In this document: positions 1 to 10,739 of the stretch, piece by piece
Numbering within the stretch: the stretch's first letter is position 1
Layout of the letters: every line of letters starts with the position of its first letter
Source of the DNA: Medicago truncatula
Lineage: Eukaryota; Streptophyta; Magnoliopsida; Fabales; Fabaceae
Direction: 5' to 3'
Length of the DNA stretch: 64,000 nucleotides
Assembly: GCF_003473485.1 (NCBI RefSeq)
Contig: NC_053048.1
Span: 53,069,755 to 53,133,754 of the forward strand
Notes under the pieces: generated by a model
What the model was told of the DNA's origin: nothing
The model's input: only the letters and a program-made list of their open reading frames with translations
The model's database searches: none
Translations under genes and position numbers: made by a program

Positions 1-2430
1 ATGAGTAGTATTTGAGAGTTGTGTATGAGAGATGTATGGATACGAGAGGTATATTTTCTCATATGAATGATGTTTTCTATTTATAGGGGTTTGTCTCGTT
101 GAGCAAACAAACAAATTAGTTGTTCTAGGAAGCTATCTGTTTTTTTTTCTTATATTGTTTTGCCATATATTAGTGGTTGCTGCTTTGCGCTTCGCTTCTC
201 AGCTTCTGATCTATGAGTCATTTAAAATTACGTTTTCTAAATTTCTTATTATGAAGTTTATTTCGATCTTGCTTTTGATCTTCAAGATTTCATTCTTTTG
301 TATTTCTTGAAATGCACTTATGATCTATCTGTATGCAATCTTAAGTACACTTTATTTCAATTCTGATCTTCAAAAACTAGATCTTGACTCATGAAATGAG
401 AATCTTTTTTATCACTAATTCTGGTCTTTATTGAACTAGCCATTCTAAGGTGCTTCTCATCTGCAATATGCTTATCATGAAGTTCCCTTTTATTGAAGAA
501 TTTAGTTTATGATATTGACATGAGATCTACTTTTGATCTCCTATTTTCTTGGTCAATCTTGTTCTTCAATCTGTTGTGATCATGAGATAATTATGATCTC
601 ATTATGATGTTCTTTTGATCATTTTGAAGTCCTTGTTTGTTATTCAGATTCATATTTCTTTGTATATCTTTGTATTTGTAATATCTTGTTCTAAATAACA
701 CTCAAATAAACTTGTTAGAAACCAACACATATCAAAATCAATTTGACCTCTTTGTTCAATTGAGTTTGTAATCATTAAAACATCAATTTAAGAAGAATCC
801 TCAATTGTATGTGTTCATTAAATATAAATATTAAGAGATAATTTATATCAAGATTTTTTTAAAAAAAATATCAATGAAATAAAATATAAATTTGCTTATG
901 AATTAAGAGTTCAGGATGGCTAGAATTTTATGTGGGTCATGTAAACAGTGTTCTAGATGCACAAGTTAAAAAACAAATATAATGTTCAGTAAGTATGGTT
1001 TAACTAGTAGCTTGCAGAGACATTATTTACAAAGGTCAAAAATTGAACTTCACGAGTTTCACTTCTCAACACTGTGTGAATCTATCAACTAGACTACTTA
1101 ATCGAAAAAAAATTGTAGATTTGCAATTAAAACAATTGAATTCATCAACTTCCAACACAATATTTTTATATTGATCTTTTTACCAATACAAGCAAAAATG
1201 GAGTTATATTGGACCTAAAGTTTACATTTTTAAAAATGACGACTTATTTAAGTAGTTAAAAATCTAGCCGTGAAGAGTGACCTTTTTTATGTCACTTTCC
1301 ATATAATGTTTGGACATATAATCCATATATGCATGTATGGTGGCCATTTGATGGTATGTATCTTGCAAATGATTATAACTCATTTTTGCACCATAGAGAA
1401 ATGTTTTAAAGCTAGGTCACCTTGTTTACCTAGATGTAAAATCATTGAGGACAAAATTATTTTTCAAAGTAGAGTGACCGATATTACAACTTTATACTTT
1501 AATTAGTTGGATTAAGTTCTACAACTAATGCTAGTTTATTGGAATGGTGGGTATGAGTAGTGGTTGTTTGTTTTATGTTGGTATAATAATATAATAGGCT
1601 TCCATAAAAAATGTAGTTTGTAAATTTGATATACTTGCTTAAAATACTTTGATATTCCTTTTTAATATACTACATTTTTGCATATAAAAAAGTGTTAAGA
1701 GTAGAACCATAAACCGTGTCAAGAAATCTTAACACTAAATTATTCGACGAGCCAACAAAAATAATGGAAAAATAATCCTCATGTACAACTACATTAGTAG
1801 TGTTTTTCTTTTCATACAAAAGAAGTTAATATGTGGTGCAACTAGCTATTACTATATATTCATTAAACGTTTAAAATTAATTTCGAGTGAACTGATTTTG
1901 TAAGGTTGATTATGAGAAGAAATTGGATTGTTATTTATCTCAAAGCATATAAGGGTGGATAAAGAAAAAGTTGTGGACATAAAACCAATTAACACAATCA
2001 CAATAGAAAGAAATAACTCAAGTACAAACTTACTCAAACAAACGAGAGATTTCAATTGTCGTAAAATTGAAGCAATGCTGCTTGATTCATGTGATCAACA
2101 TTTTTACTGATGACGTTAGGACCTCTAAATAAGATTGGATTGTCCAAATTTTAAATGCACTCATTGTATAACAAACATATAATATTTGAGTATTTGATTC
2201 CAAGCCTATAGTATTAATACATGGTAAGTTGAAACATGAATATACGTTCCTCCATATTGACAATACAAAGCAAGTCACCATAAAGAATTTTCCACAAATC
2301 AATACATTTTAGCAAGTTGAAACCACCACGTACATTGATGAGATCTGGACAGCAAAGCCAAATTGAATTCCAGCGCAAGATCATGAAAAGTAAAATAAAT
2401 GTCCTATTAAAAAAATCACTTTAAATCATT
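1..2430. other. Gene-free AT-rich stretch
   Basis: No open frame here has a recognisable domain, splice structure or codon pattern. Roughly positions 190-620 are unusually dense in GATC and TGATCT motifs in a T-rich background, which gives the stretch a low-complexity look. The remainder is ordinary AT-rich intergenic DNA. The short frames at 1270-1506, 1852-2055 and 2087-2302 lack any feature that I can tie to a protein family. Confidence 0.6.
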
Positions 2431-2433
2431 TAT

Positions 2434-2560
2434 CAAACAAAACATACCAAAAATACAAGTCATCTAGATACATAAACAAACAAAACATAGCAAAAAAACA
2501 AGTCAACTGGGTACATATATACACAAACAAAACATGACAAAAATACAGGTTGAATGCAAC
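2434..2560. repeat. Three-copy imperfect minisatellite (43-47 bp unit)
   Basis: The phrase CAAACAAAACAT recurs at 2434, 2477 and 2524, each time followed by an A-rich run, ACAAGTC or ACAGGTT, and a TAGATACATA/GGTACATAT-like segment. Spacing is 43 then 47 bp. It is an ordinary short tandem expansion with no coding value. Confidence 0.7.
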
Positions 2561-3235
2561 ATAGAAAATACATTTCCTACCATCCTGCAACTTGATACTA
2601 CTACTCAAGTTAGAACTTTATTTGGTGGATAAGAAAGAGGAAGCATAAAACATGGGAAGAGATAAAGAGAGTCCTGTGTCTCATATTATAAATAAAAGAG
2701 ATAGAGAATAGGAGAGAAAGTTGTGCGTAGTTGTCTTTTAAAAGTAATATAACTTTCTTTATTCTCACATTTCTACCCACCGAACAAAGGGATAGAGAAG
2801 AGAACACTTTCTTTTCTCTTACTTTTCTTTCTAACCAAAAAATACAAATAAACTATTGATAAGAAGCAGATAAAACAATTTCGCAGCAAGTGAAATTATA
2901 TAAAGATTGATCAAACATTTAGTTAAACAAAATAAATGAGAAAGGCATGAAGAACGATTTAAAACAAACTAACATGGGTAGTTCACATATCTTTAGAGGA
3001 CAAAATGAATTTAAACTTTGGAAATCAACAATGAGCGCAACATGAAAAATTAGTATTCAATCAAGCAAAGAGAAACCACATAAACGAATCATGATGTTTA
3101 GAGTAAAATGTTTTCCAAACGTGAATGCCTTTTAGCAAGTTAAAACTATGCACATTGTGAGAAACATCAAGATTGAAAAATAAAACCTCCCAGAGGCACA
3201 TTGTGAGAATTGTAGGGGTTGTAGAAAGTGTTATT

Positions 3236-3480
3236 CTATGTCATTATAATATCATCATCGTACTCATACAAGTATGTGTGGTAAATTTCAACCGCTTTAT
3301 CACTAATCTCAATGTGACATTTAAAAAAAATCATCGTGAACATCGCAAAGGCTATGGAAAGTTGTCCATTATCTAACATGCTCATAAGAACCGCTTGATA
3401 TAACACGTGCACTATTACTTGCGATATCAAACTCATCATCCTTTTCTTGAAGCAAGCGGACCAAAGGATAAAAAATATCA
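3236..3480 (-). pseudogene. Importin-alpha-like gene fragment, copy A
   Basis: Read on the minus strand, the stretch gives PLVRLLQEKDDEFDIASNSA, then an SSGSYEHV segment, then EISDKAVEIYHTYLYEYDD. These resemble two parts of the importin-alpha armadillo region: the ARM repeat with PLVxLLQ..EFDIKKEAAWAISNATSGGSHEQI, and the extreme C-terminal repeat NYEIYEKAVKILETYW followed by acidic residues. Compared with copy B the intervening segment is missing, so two distant parts of the protein are joined. An in-frame stop follows EHVR. Importin-alpha normally carries NLS cargo into the nucleus, but this fragment cannot encode it. Family assignment rests on visual alignment from memory. Confidence 0.6.
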
Positions 3481-4038
3481 ATTTCAATTACAACTTATTA
3501 ATTTATCAAGAAAAACATGAATGAAAGTTCTGATATGTACGTGTTATGACCTAAAAGAAAATGTGATAGATAGGAAATTAAGCAAGAATACATAGATTGA
3601 AATGGAATGATGATTTAATTCCACTGTTCACTAAAGCAATATATTTGTAGTGTTTCAAAACCAGAACAGAACACAACCACATAACCACTAAACAAAAACA
3701 TTTGGTTTGAATTTTGTATTATTCTAATAATACCTTTAAACAAATTTTTATATATTAATGTTATATTATTGGTCATATTTAAAAAGATAAGAATTTATAT
3801 TAGATTGGTTAAATTATTGTTGTCATAAAAACAGACAAACATGGTTGTTGGGTTTTATACAATTTGAAAGTCACGCATATTTATACTTATAATTTTAATT
3901 AAAATCAAAATTTAATATAAATACCATTAATAATTTTTACATGTTAGACGTTAACAAGTTAAAACCATCCACATTGTGAGGAACATCAAGGTTGAAATAA
4001 CCATCCGGATGATAGTAGGGGTTGTAGAAAGTGTTATC

Positions 4039-4480
4039 CTATGCCATTATCATATCATCATCATCGTACTCGTACAAGTTTGTGTAGTAAATTTCAACCG
4101 CCTTATCACTAATCCCATTGTCTTAGCGATCAAGGAAGTCCTTAATTTTTATATGTCGTTCTTCGTCAATATATTGATGTCAAGCATCGCAATTATCTGC
4201 ACCTGTGCTTAAAAAAATTTCAATTGTTTGCAGACATATTGTCAAGATACTACGACCAAAACATGTGAGAAGATCACACAAAGTTTACAAACAGCCGCAA
4301 AGAAAACAGTGTGGCATTTTTTAAACAAATCATTGTGAACATCGTAAAGGCAATGGAAAGTTGTCTATTACCTAACATGCTCATAAGAACCGCTTGATAT
4401 AGCACGTGCACCATTACTTACGATATCAAACACATAATCTTTTTCTTGAAACAAACGTACCAAAGGATAAAAAAATATCA
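4039..4480 (-). pseudogene. Importin-alpha-like gene fragment, copy B
   Basis: The minus strand shows, in order and broken by stops and frame changes, PLVRLFQEKDYVFDIVSNGA, SSGSYEHV, then TLCDLLTCFGRSILTICLQT, EIFLSTGADNCDA, and finally DNGISDKAVEIYYTNLYEYD. The third and fourth match importin-alpha [33 protein letters not shown]-type sequence, and the last matches the C-terminal repeat with its acidic tail. This copy therefore keeps the ARM segment that copy A lost. It is host gene debris, not a working gene. No intact importin-alpha gene lies in the window. Confidence 0.65.
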
Positions 4481-4795
4481 ATTTCAATTACAACTTATTA
4501 ATTTATCAAGAGAAACATGAATGAAAGTTTTGATATGTACAAGTTATGACATAAAAGAAAATGAGATAGATAGATAATTAAGCAAGTATACATAGGTTAA
4601 AACGGAATGAGGATTTAATTCCTCTATTCACTAAAGCAATACACAACCACATCACCACTAAACATACACATTTGGTTTGATTTTTGTATTATTCTAATTA
4701 TACGCTCAAACAAATTTTCATATATTAATGTTATGTTATTGGTAACGTTAAAAAGATAATTATTAATATTATATTGGTTAAATTATTGTTGTAAT

Positions 4796-5595
4796 CATAG
4801 TTTTGAAAACCAGACAGGCCGGTTGGACCGGTCCGACCGTGAAACGGAAGGGTAACCGGTTCGTTTGCCAAGTTGGATCGGTCAATCGGTCATGTTATTG
4901 AACCGGTGCGAACCGGCGTGAATCGGCCAAACCGGTTTAAAACCGGCGAACCGACAAATTTCTAAGCGGACCGGGTTAATGTTTTTTATTGAATGAACAA
5001 CTATTTTATATATTAAAAAAAGATAAAACAGCCCCTGCCATGGATCAAACTTGAGACATGCATATGTCATTGGCTTCTCTTCACCGCTGCAGCATTCGCT
5101 TAGTTGTGATTGCTTTTAGGTGTTATTAGCTATATATATTTAAAATACCAAATGCTGTGATTATTATGCCTTTTTTTATTTTTTACATTATGATTATACA
5201 TGCTTTAATTCAAATTTTAACATGTATATTTTCTCACTTTTTTTATTTCAATTTATTTTTATCTTGATAATATATAGTAAAAATAAGTGTTTCAAATTTA
5301 TTATACTCATAACTATATTATAATTAATTTATGTGTTTGATAAGATAATTATGTTATAGTCGTTAGACTTAAATTTGAAGAACAAATTTGAGAAATTATC
5401 TTAATTTATTTGATGATTTCTTTAATATTTTATTAGTGTTATTTTCATTTGTTTAGACCGAGTCAACTTGTTTAATACAAAGAATAGACCGAGTGAAATG
5501 ACCGAGTCATCCGATTCTTTCATGCGGTTCGACCAATGACCTAGTGACCCACTACACTCACCGAGTCGATGACCGGTCCGAGTTTTAAAACTATG
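4796..5595. mobile_element. Non-autonomous hAT-like element, 800 bp, 8-bp TSD
   Basis: The element is bounded by inverted ends CATAGTTTTGAAAACC and, in reverse complement, CATAGTTTTAAAACTC. It is flanked by the perfect 8-bp direct repeat GTTGTAAT (4788-4795 and 5596-5603), the duplication size typical of hAT. Both ends carry GC-rich stretches built from ACCGG and GACCGAGTC motifs, while the core is AT-rich. No transposase frame is present. The matching position in the other duplication unit (about 3815) has no insertion, which confirms both borders. Confidence 0.85.
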
Positions 5596-5764
5596 GTTGT
5601 AATGGAAAAGGACAAACATAATTTCTGGATTTGTTACAATTTGAAAGACAAACATATTTATACTTAAAATTTTAATTAAAATCAAAATATAATATAAAAT
5701 ACCGTTCATAATTTACACACGTTAGCACAATAAGTGTTTGTTTTTTCGGTAGTATAAAATATAT

Positions 5765-6335
5765 ATTTTTTAATAGAAACGCTATATTAATGTTTATATT
5801 ATGAAAATAATCACTAGTTTTCAAAATTTTATCGTCTCGACTATATTAGTACATAATAATTTCATTCTGCATATATAAGCATATAAAATCATCAACCAAT
5901 GTAGTGCAAATATTTAACGATATTTTTAATATAAAATAAAAACTTATTTAATAGAAACACTAGATTAAGGTAGATATTTTGAAAACGATCATGAGTTTTC
6001 AATATTTTATCATATCGATTTTCTCGCATATGTATATAAAATTTCTTTCTGTAGATATAAACACAAAATCTGCAATGGGTGAGTTGCAAACATTGAACAT
6101 TATTTTGAATATAAAATAAAAAGTTATTTAATATAATCACTGCATTAATTTTGTTATTTTTAAAATAGTCAGTTTTCAACATTTTATTATATCGACTTTC
6201 TCCTATATATACATAAAAAATTGTTTTCGTATATATAAGTAAATAAAATCCACAACTGACGCAATTCAACTATTTAACAAATTTTTGTATATACAAGAGA
6301 AAAATATTTAATAGAAACATTGCACTAATACCAAA
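5765..6335 (+). repeat. ~180-bp tandem repeat, three units plus a partial fourth
   Basis: The unit begins with TTTAATAGAAAC or a variant. Starts fall at about 5771, 5949, 6129 and 6309, so the periods are 178, 180 and 180 bp. Each unit also contains a GTTTTCAA..TTTTAT..TCGA block and an ATATAAAATC-like block. The copies are quite diverged. The period equals that of many plant satellites, but with only three copies this is a local array, and it leads straight into a Helitron-like 3' end. Confidence 0.8.
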
Positions 6336-6410
6336 AAAAATTATTTAATGTCTTTAGACATTAGACAATATTAACAATCTAATATTTTTTTTTTGTAATT
6401 ACTGCAATGT

Positions 6411-6446
6411 TACAAGACCTGTGCAAAAGCACGAGTCTTTTACTAG
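6411..6446 (+). mobile_element. Helitron-like 3' terminus
   Basis: GACCTGTGC-AAAA-GCACGAGTC can form an imperfect hairpin (7 of 9 pairs). It is followed after a few T residues by ACTAG and then a T. Helitrons end with a short hairpin about 10 bp before CTRR, and insert between A and T, so this fits. The upstream 180-bp repeats may be internal to the same element. I could not place its 5' TC end. Its orientation is plus, opposite to the helicase remnant downstream, so the two are probably different elements. Confidence 0.55.
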
Positions 6447-6449
6447 TTT

Positions 6450-7640
6450 GATTATGTGAAATTATACAAACAAATAATATTTTCAAAACCTCGTGAAAAT
6501 GATTGAGCATCAAGAACTGCATATTTCTACATATGTAATAATTGTCAAATAAGTCAAAACAATGTTGACATGTGAGATCAAAACACGTGTTACCGGAGGA
6601 AAAGTTGTTTTTGTCCAGAAATTACTTTTTACTAAACAGGCATTTTAGTGGAGCAAATAATTTGGTGAGAGAAAAGCCTTGTGAATTTTATTGGGGAAAA
6701 GAGGTTTCTTAATAAACAAAAATGTGGAGTGGGAGTGTCATGTAATGTTGTTTGAGAAGATTATGTGTTTTGTAAGGACCATTTAAGTTAGAGTTCACTA
6801 AGTCCTTGTCATAAAATGTGCCCAATTGATTTAATTCAATCTAAATCACAACTTTTGAAGACTTAGCGAACAGAGAAGTTCACAAGCACGAGAGGCAAAA
6901 TATCTTCTAATAGAAGTTGTTATATGGGTAATCTTTTGGTAATACTAGTATAGTGAAATAAAAAAATTTTTTGATCAAATGTATAGATTTTAAATTCGAT
7001 ATGAAAAAAATATCATCTTAATTTTGTATATATTTTGAAATATCTAAACATTGCATATAACGATAAAAATATTTGGATTATTATACTTGTACTAATTATT
7101 TGTAGTATAAGATGCATTCATTGTTAAACTTAGCATATGTAATTTTCTTGCAAAAATACGCCGACGTACTGTGTAATAATATTTGTTGACAAAATGTATT
7201 TTATTAATCATAAAAACTAAAAAATATGTATTTTTTTATATAATAGTCATTGTCACATGCATATACGTAGTCGGTAAATGCAAACGTTTAATTTTTACGG
7301 GTGTGTATAAATATAGTTTGGGCTACAGAAACACCGATTGTTATTTGTTTTTAATTTTTACAAAACAAATGGTCTAATGTAAATATTGTATTTTAGGGGT
7401 AACAACGATGTAAAAAAAAAGGTTCCGCGGATTGTTAAACCTGAAAAATGCATGAATTAATAGTCAATGGCAGAAAGATCTGCTTATATAGAAATTGCAT
7501 GTCTATAATGACCAGTACGCCTTACAAAGAAATTAAAAAAAAAACAATAACTTTCAATCAATGCGCAACTTTAGTTTTCTAAATTATAGCAACAACAATT
7601 CTAAAATATAACCAATGATCATACTTTTTAAAAAACTTTT
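6450..7640. other. Gene-free AT-rich stretch
   Basis: No domain, splice pattern or clear repeat was seen. The only sizeable frame (7183-7377) has an AT-driven composition and no recognisable motif. Confidence 0.55.
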
Positions 7641-9126
7641 CTAGAAGTAACTCGAGAGACAGCGACATAGAGTTGCCCATGCGTGAACACGGGCTTAGGA
7701 AGATAAACTCCCACTCGAGATAAAGATTGACCCTGAATTTTATTTATTGTCATTGCAAAACAAAGCGTCAATGGAAATTATATGCGCATGAATTTGAAGG
7801 GTAGTCCTGGATCACTCGGAATAAGATTCATCCTGGGAATGAATACCTTGGTACCTGCCCTTTTTCCTGTAATTACGGTAGCAGCTATCGTGCTCTTCCC
7901 TAGATGTGTAACTGTCAGCCTTGTACCATTACACAGTCCATTGGCCTGATCGATGTTTCTCATCAGCATAACTGGACATCCCACCTTTAGTTTCAACCGG
8001 TGATTTGGAATTCCAGAGCTCTAAATACCATTAAGGAATTCAGTTGTGAACCACTCACTTTGGACATCAGAATTTTCACCCGAGCGACAAACAAAATCAG
8101 AGTTTAAATACTCTTTCTCTTCACCTGGAATCAGTGACATCATATATTCGTTAACATGTTCAACTGAATCAAGCGTTGGTGCGAGTATTCCCCTTTCTTG
8201 GAAAAATAATCTTCAGGAATTTCTACCTTCATTTCACCATTCTCATCCGAACCGTTGTTGCCGTCTCCAATTCAGAGTATCCACTTGCCAAAATTAGCAA
8301 TTTCTTTCTGCTCTGCAGGTACCAAAGATGCACCCAATCTCATATTAACAGTAAGTCTCAACACATTAAAATAAGCACATATCTTTGATGAATTGATTGA
8401 TGCATCAACAATATACTGCCTCGTTCCTTTTCGGACAACAGGCAATATCTGCCTGATATCACCACCTAAAAACTATTGTCATTCCACCAAATGGTTTAAA
8501 CTCGTTTAGGGGATCATTCTTGGACATGATATCACGCATTGATCGGTCAACTGCCTCAAAACACCATCAGTGCATCAATGGAGCCTCATCCCAAATTATC
8601 AACTTTGCAGCACGCACCAGGTCTGCCCTAGGACTATCCTTTTCCATCGTAAGCGATGATGCCTCATAATCTCAATAGGGACTGTCAGCGTCGAGTGTGC
8701 GGTTCTTCCTTCTGGTAATAGAAGAGTCATTATACCGCTAGATGCAGCATTCAATACAATTAACCCCTTCGATCTAACAGCAGCCGACAATGTTTTCATA
8801 TAAAGGTTTTTCCAATACCACTGTAACCATATAAGAAAAAGAAACCATCGTCGTCAGAACCAACGGACTCCATGATCTTTTCATGCACATATATTTGTTC
8901 ATCAATCAGCATCAGTAACATATCAGCATGTGTCTTTTACAGTTCATCTTTGTTGTAATTTAGCTCATCAACGATAAGCTTGTTTGTGAAAGTTGGCATG
9001 TCTGCTGCGTTTGGCCTGAGTATAGATTTGAAGTCAGTAAGCGACTCTCCGTTTTCCTGAAGCAACATTTCAATTTCAGTCAAACAAAGGTTCTTAAAGT
9101 CATCGTCACCGATACGCAGATCTGTA
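7641..9126 (-). pseudogene. Decayed Helitron helicase (PIF1-like) fragment
   Basis: Minus-strand reading gives the superfamily 1 helicase motifs in the right order. A P-loop FLYGYSGIGKTF lies near 8830, a DEAP box LIIWDEAPLMH near 8590, and GGDIRQILPVV near 8450. LKLKVGCPVMLMRNIDQANG follows at 7930-7990, and the C-terminal motif [19 protein letters not shown] near 7700 leads into VAVSRVTS. Such an order is characteristic of the PIF1-like helicase of plant Helitrons. Several stops and frame changes interrupt it. The N-terminal Rep (rolling-circle) domain is not visible, so this is a 5'-truncated remnant. Near 9126 the reading begins at DLRIGDDDFKNLCLTE, which is still helicase-region sequence. 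Confidence 0.85.
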
Positions 9127-9289
9127 TATTAAATGTAAAGTAACGAAATTAATATTAACACCTTTGCATGCATTTGTGTGCACGTTGAAGAGAAAGAAAA
9201 AATATTAGCTTTATATGAGAATCCTTTATATTTAAACTTATCAGCCTAAAAAATGTTGAATGGTATCGTAGAGTTAGTAACTCTTAGTT

Positions 9290-10600
9290 TTTTCTTTACT
9301 ATATCCTAAAAAAAGTACCTTTTAACTACTTAAACTACTCTAATCAGCCTTTACTATATCCTAAAAAACACACCCCTCGAAAACAACCCTGTCATCAAGG
9401 TTGGAATGTGCTAAATTTCTTAATGTGTAATAGTCTTCATATGTATCACCCTTATCCCTATTTTTTATTAGTGAAGTACTGTTTTGATTCTCACTTTAAT
9501 TTGAACTCTTTGGTTCCACCAAGATTTTTTACTCCTAGCTAGGTCCAAAACCTATTAATTCTTCCAGTGTCTCTTTTGCTACTTTTCTAATCTCATATGT
9601 CATCTTGTTCCACGTATCATTTTCACTTCTATGTAGCTTCACACAACCTTCCTTCAAAATCTTTTGCAGAAAAACACTTTGGTTTTGATCCTTTAAATGT
9701 CACCACTTGATCCTTGTTTCCCAATCATGGCCTCTCATCTCCGCTCTTATCTTAACCCTTACATCCATAACCAATACTATATGTTGGATAGTCAAACTCT
9801 CTCCATGTAAAACTTTAAATTCAAACAAATATTTCTGTCATAATTCCTAATAAGAAATAAATCTATTTGAGAACATGAAATCCCACTCTTGTATGTAATA
9901 AATTTCCTTTTTATTTTCCTAAAGTAAGATTAAAAGACAAAAAAAAAAAAAAAATCTAGGATGAATTTACCCAATGCATTTATCTCCCCAAGGCTATACC
10001 CTCATTCAAGCCTTTAAAACTTATCAAGCACTCCTTGCATGCCCATTTAGACCACCTCCTAGAAAAACATTTTCTCCTTGTGGTATATCTTGAATTTAAC
10101 CTTTCAAATTTTAACTTTAGAATATTCTTCCAAACCTACCTAAGATGGGTAAACACTCATAACATTAAAGATGTCTTATTTCCTTTAAAAAAATAAAAAA
10201 TAAAGATGTCTTATTAAACTAAAAATTTGTGGGATACAATCAAATCTCACATCCTCTTTACATCCACAATATCCTTTTTCAATTCCTTATCCACAATAAT
10301 GCATACATCATTTCTCAATCTAACTTTTCCAGTTTATCAATGCTTATATCTTGAACTATCCAATTCTTTCGCCTTTTCACCTACCCACATAGTTTTTTGC
10401 TGGCACATAAAATTAATCTTCATTTTAGTCATAGCGTCAACTATTTCCATATATGTGATCTAAAAAAAAAAAAAACTATTTCCATATATGTTCAAATAAG
10501 AGTACCTTTATTCCATGTTTTAAAACAGATCATACTCTCATTAACTAACTTGATTACCCACACTCGTTTACAAAGATGTGGAGACCCTTGCTTATTTTTT
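9290..10600 (-). mobile_element. Decayed RTE-type LINE, endonuclease region
   Basis: The minus strand contains pieces of the APE-type endonuclease found in plant RTE LINEs, often mis-annotated as craniofacial development protein 2-like. They are TWNKGTL near 10520, TMWVGEKAKELDSS near 10375, VDKELKKDIVDVKRM near 10270, ENVFLGGGLNGHA near 10070, and KFITYKSGISCSQIDLFLI near 9880. Linker segments follow, resembling RIKWW.LK near 9700 and WNKMTYEIRKVAKETLEELI near 9600. Their order agrees with the family. Multiple stops and frame changes and poly-A interruptions show that it is inactive. The reverse transcriptase half is not recognisable downstream (below about 9290), so the copy is partial. Confidence 0.7.
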
Positions 10601-10739
10601 ACTGCATTCAGGCTGCGATGTATCCATCCTTGCTCATTTAACATTGTATTTGAGCTATACAACGCGTTTCTTCTACGCATTGATCCAGTTTCACACTATT
10701 ATATACCTGGTCCATGTCATAGAGATTTAAAGTGTTTCA

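Larger units (their letters stand above)
3135..5725 (+). repeat. Direct duplication of ~0.8-1 kb, two units
   Basis: Unit A (about 3135-3954) and unit B (about 3955-4795 plus 5604-5725) match along most of their length. Shared blocks include the start (CAAGTTAAAAC), the importin-alpha-like coding pieces, their former intron sequence, and an AT-rich end. Unit B keeps about 170 bp internally that unit A lacks, and is interrupted by an 800-bp transposon. The copies differ by scattered substitutions, so the duplication is not very recent. Because intron-like sequence is duplicated too, this was a genomic duplication and not a retrocopy. Confidence 0.8.

Noticed and set aside
5765-6335. Centromeric satellite, because of the ~180-bp period
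   Set aside because: Only about three diverged units are present, and they adjoin a Helitron-like end. A centromeric array would be long and homogeneous.
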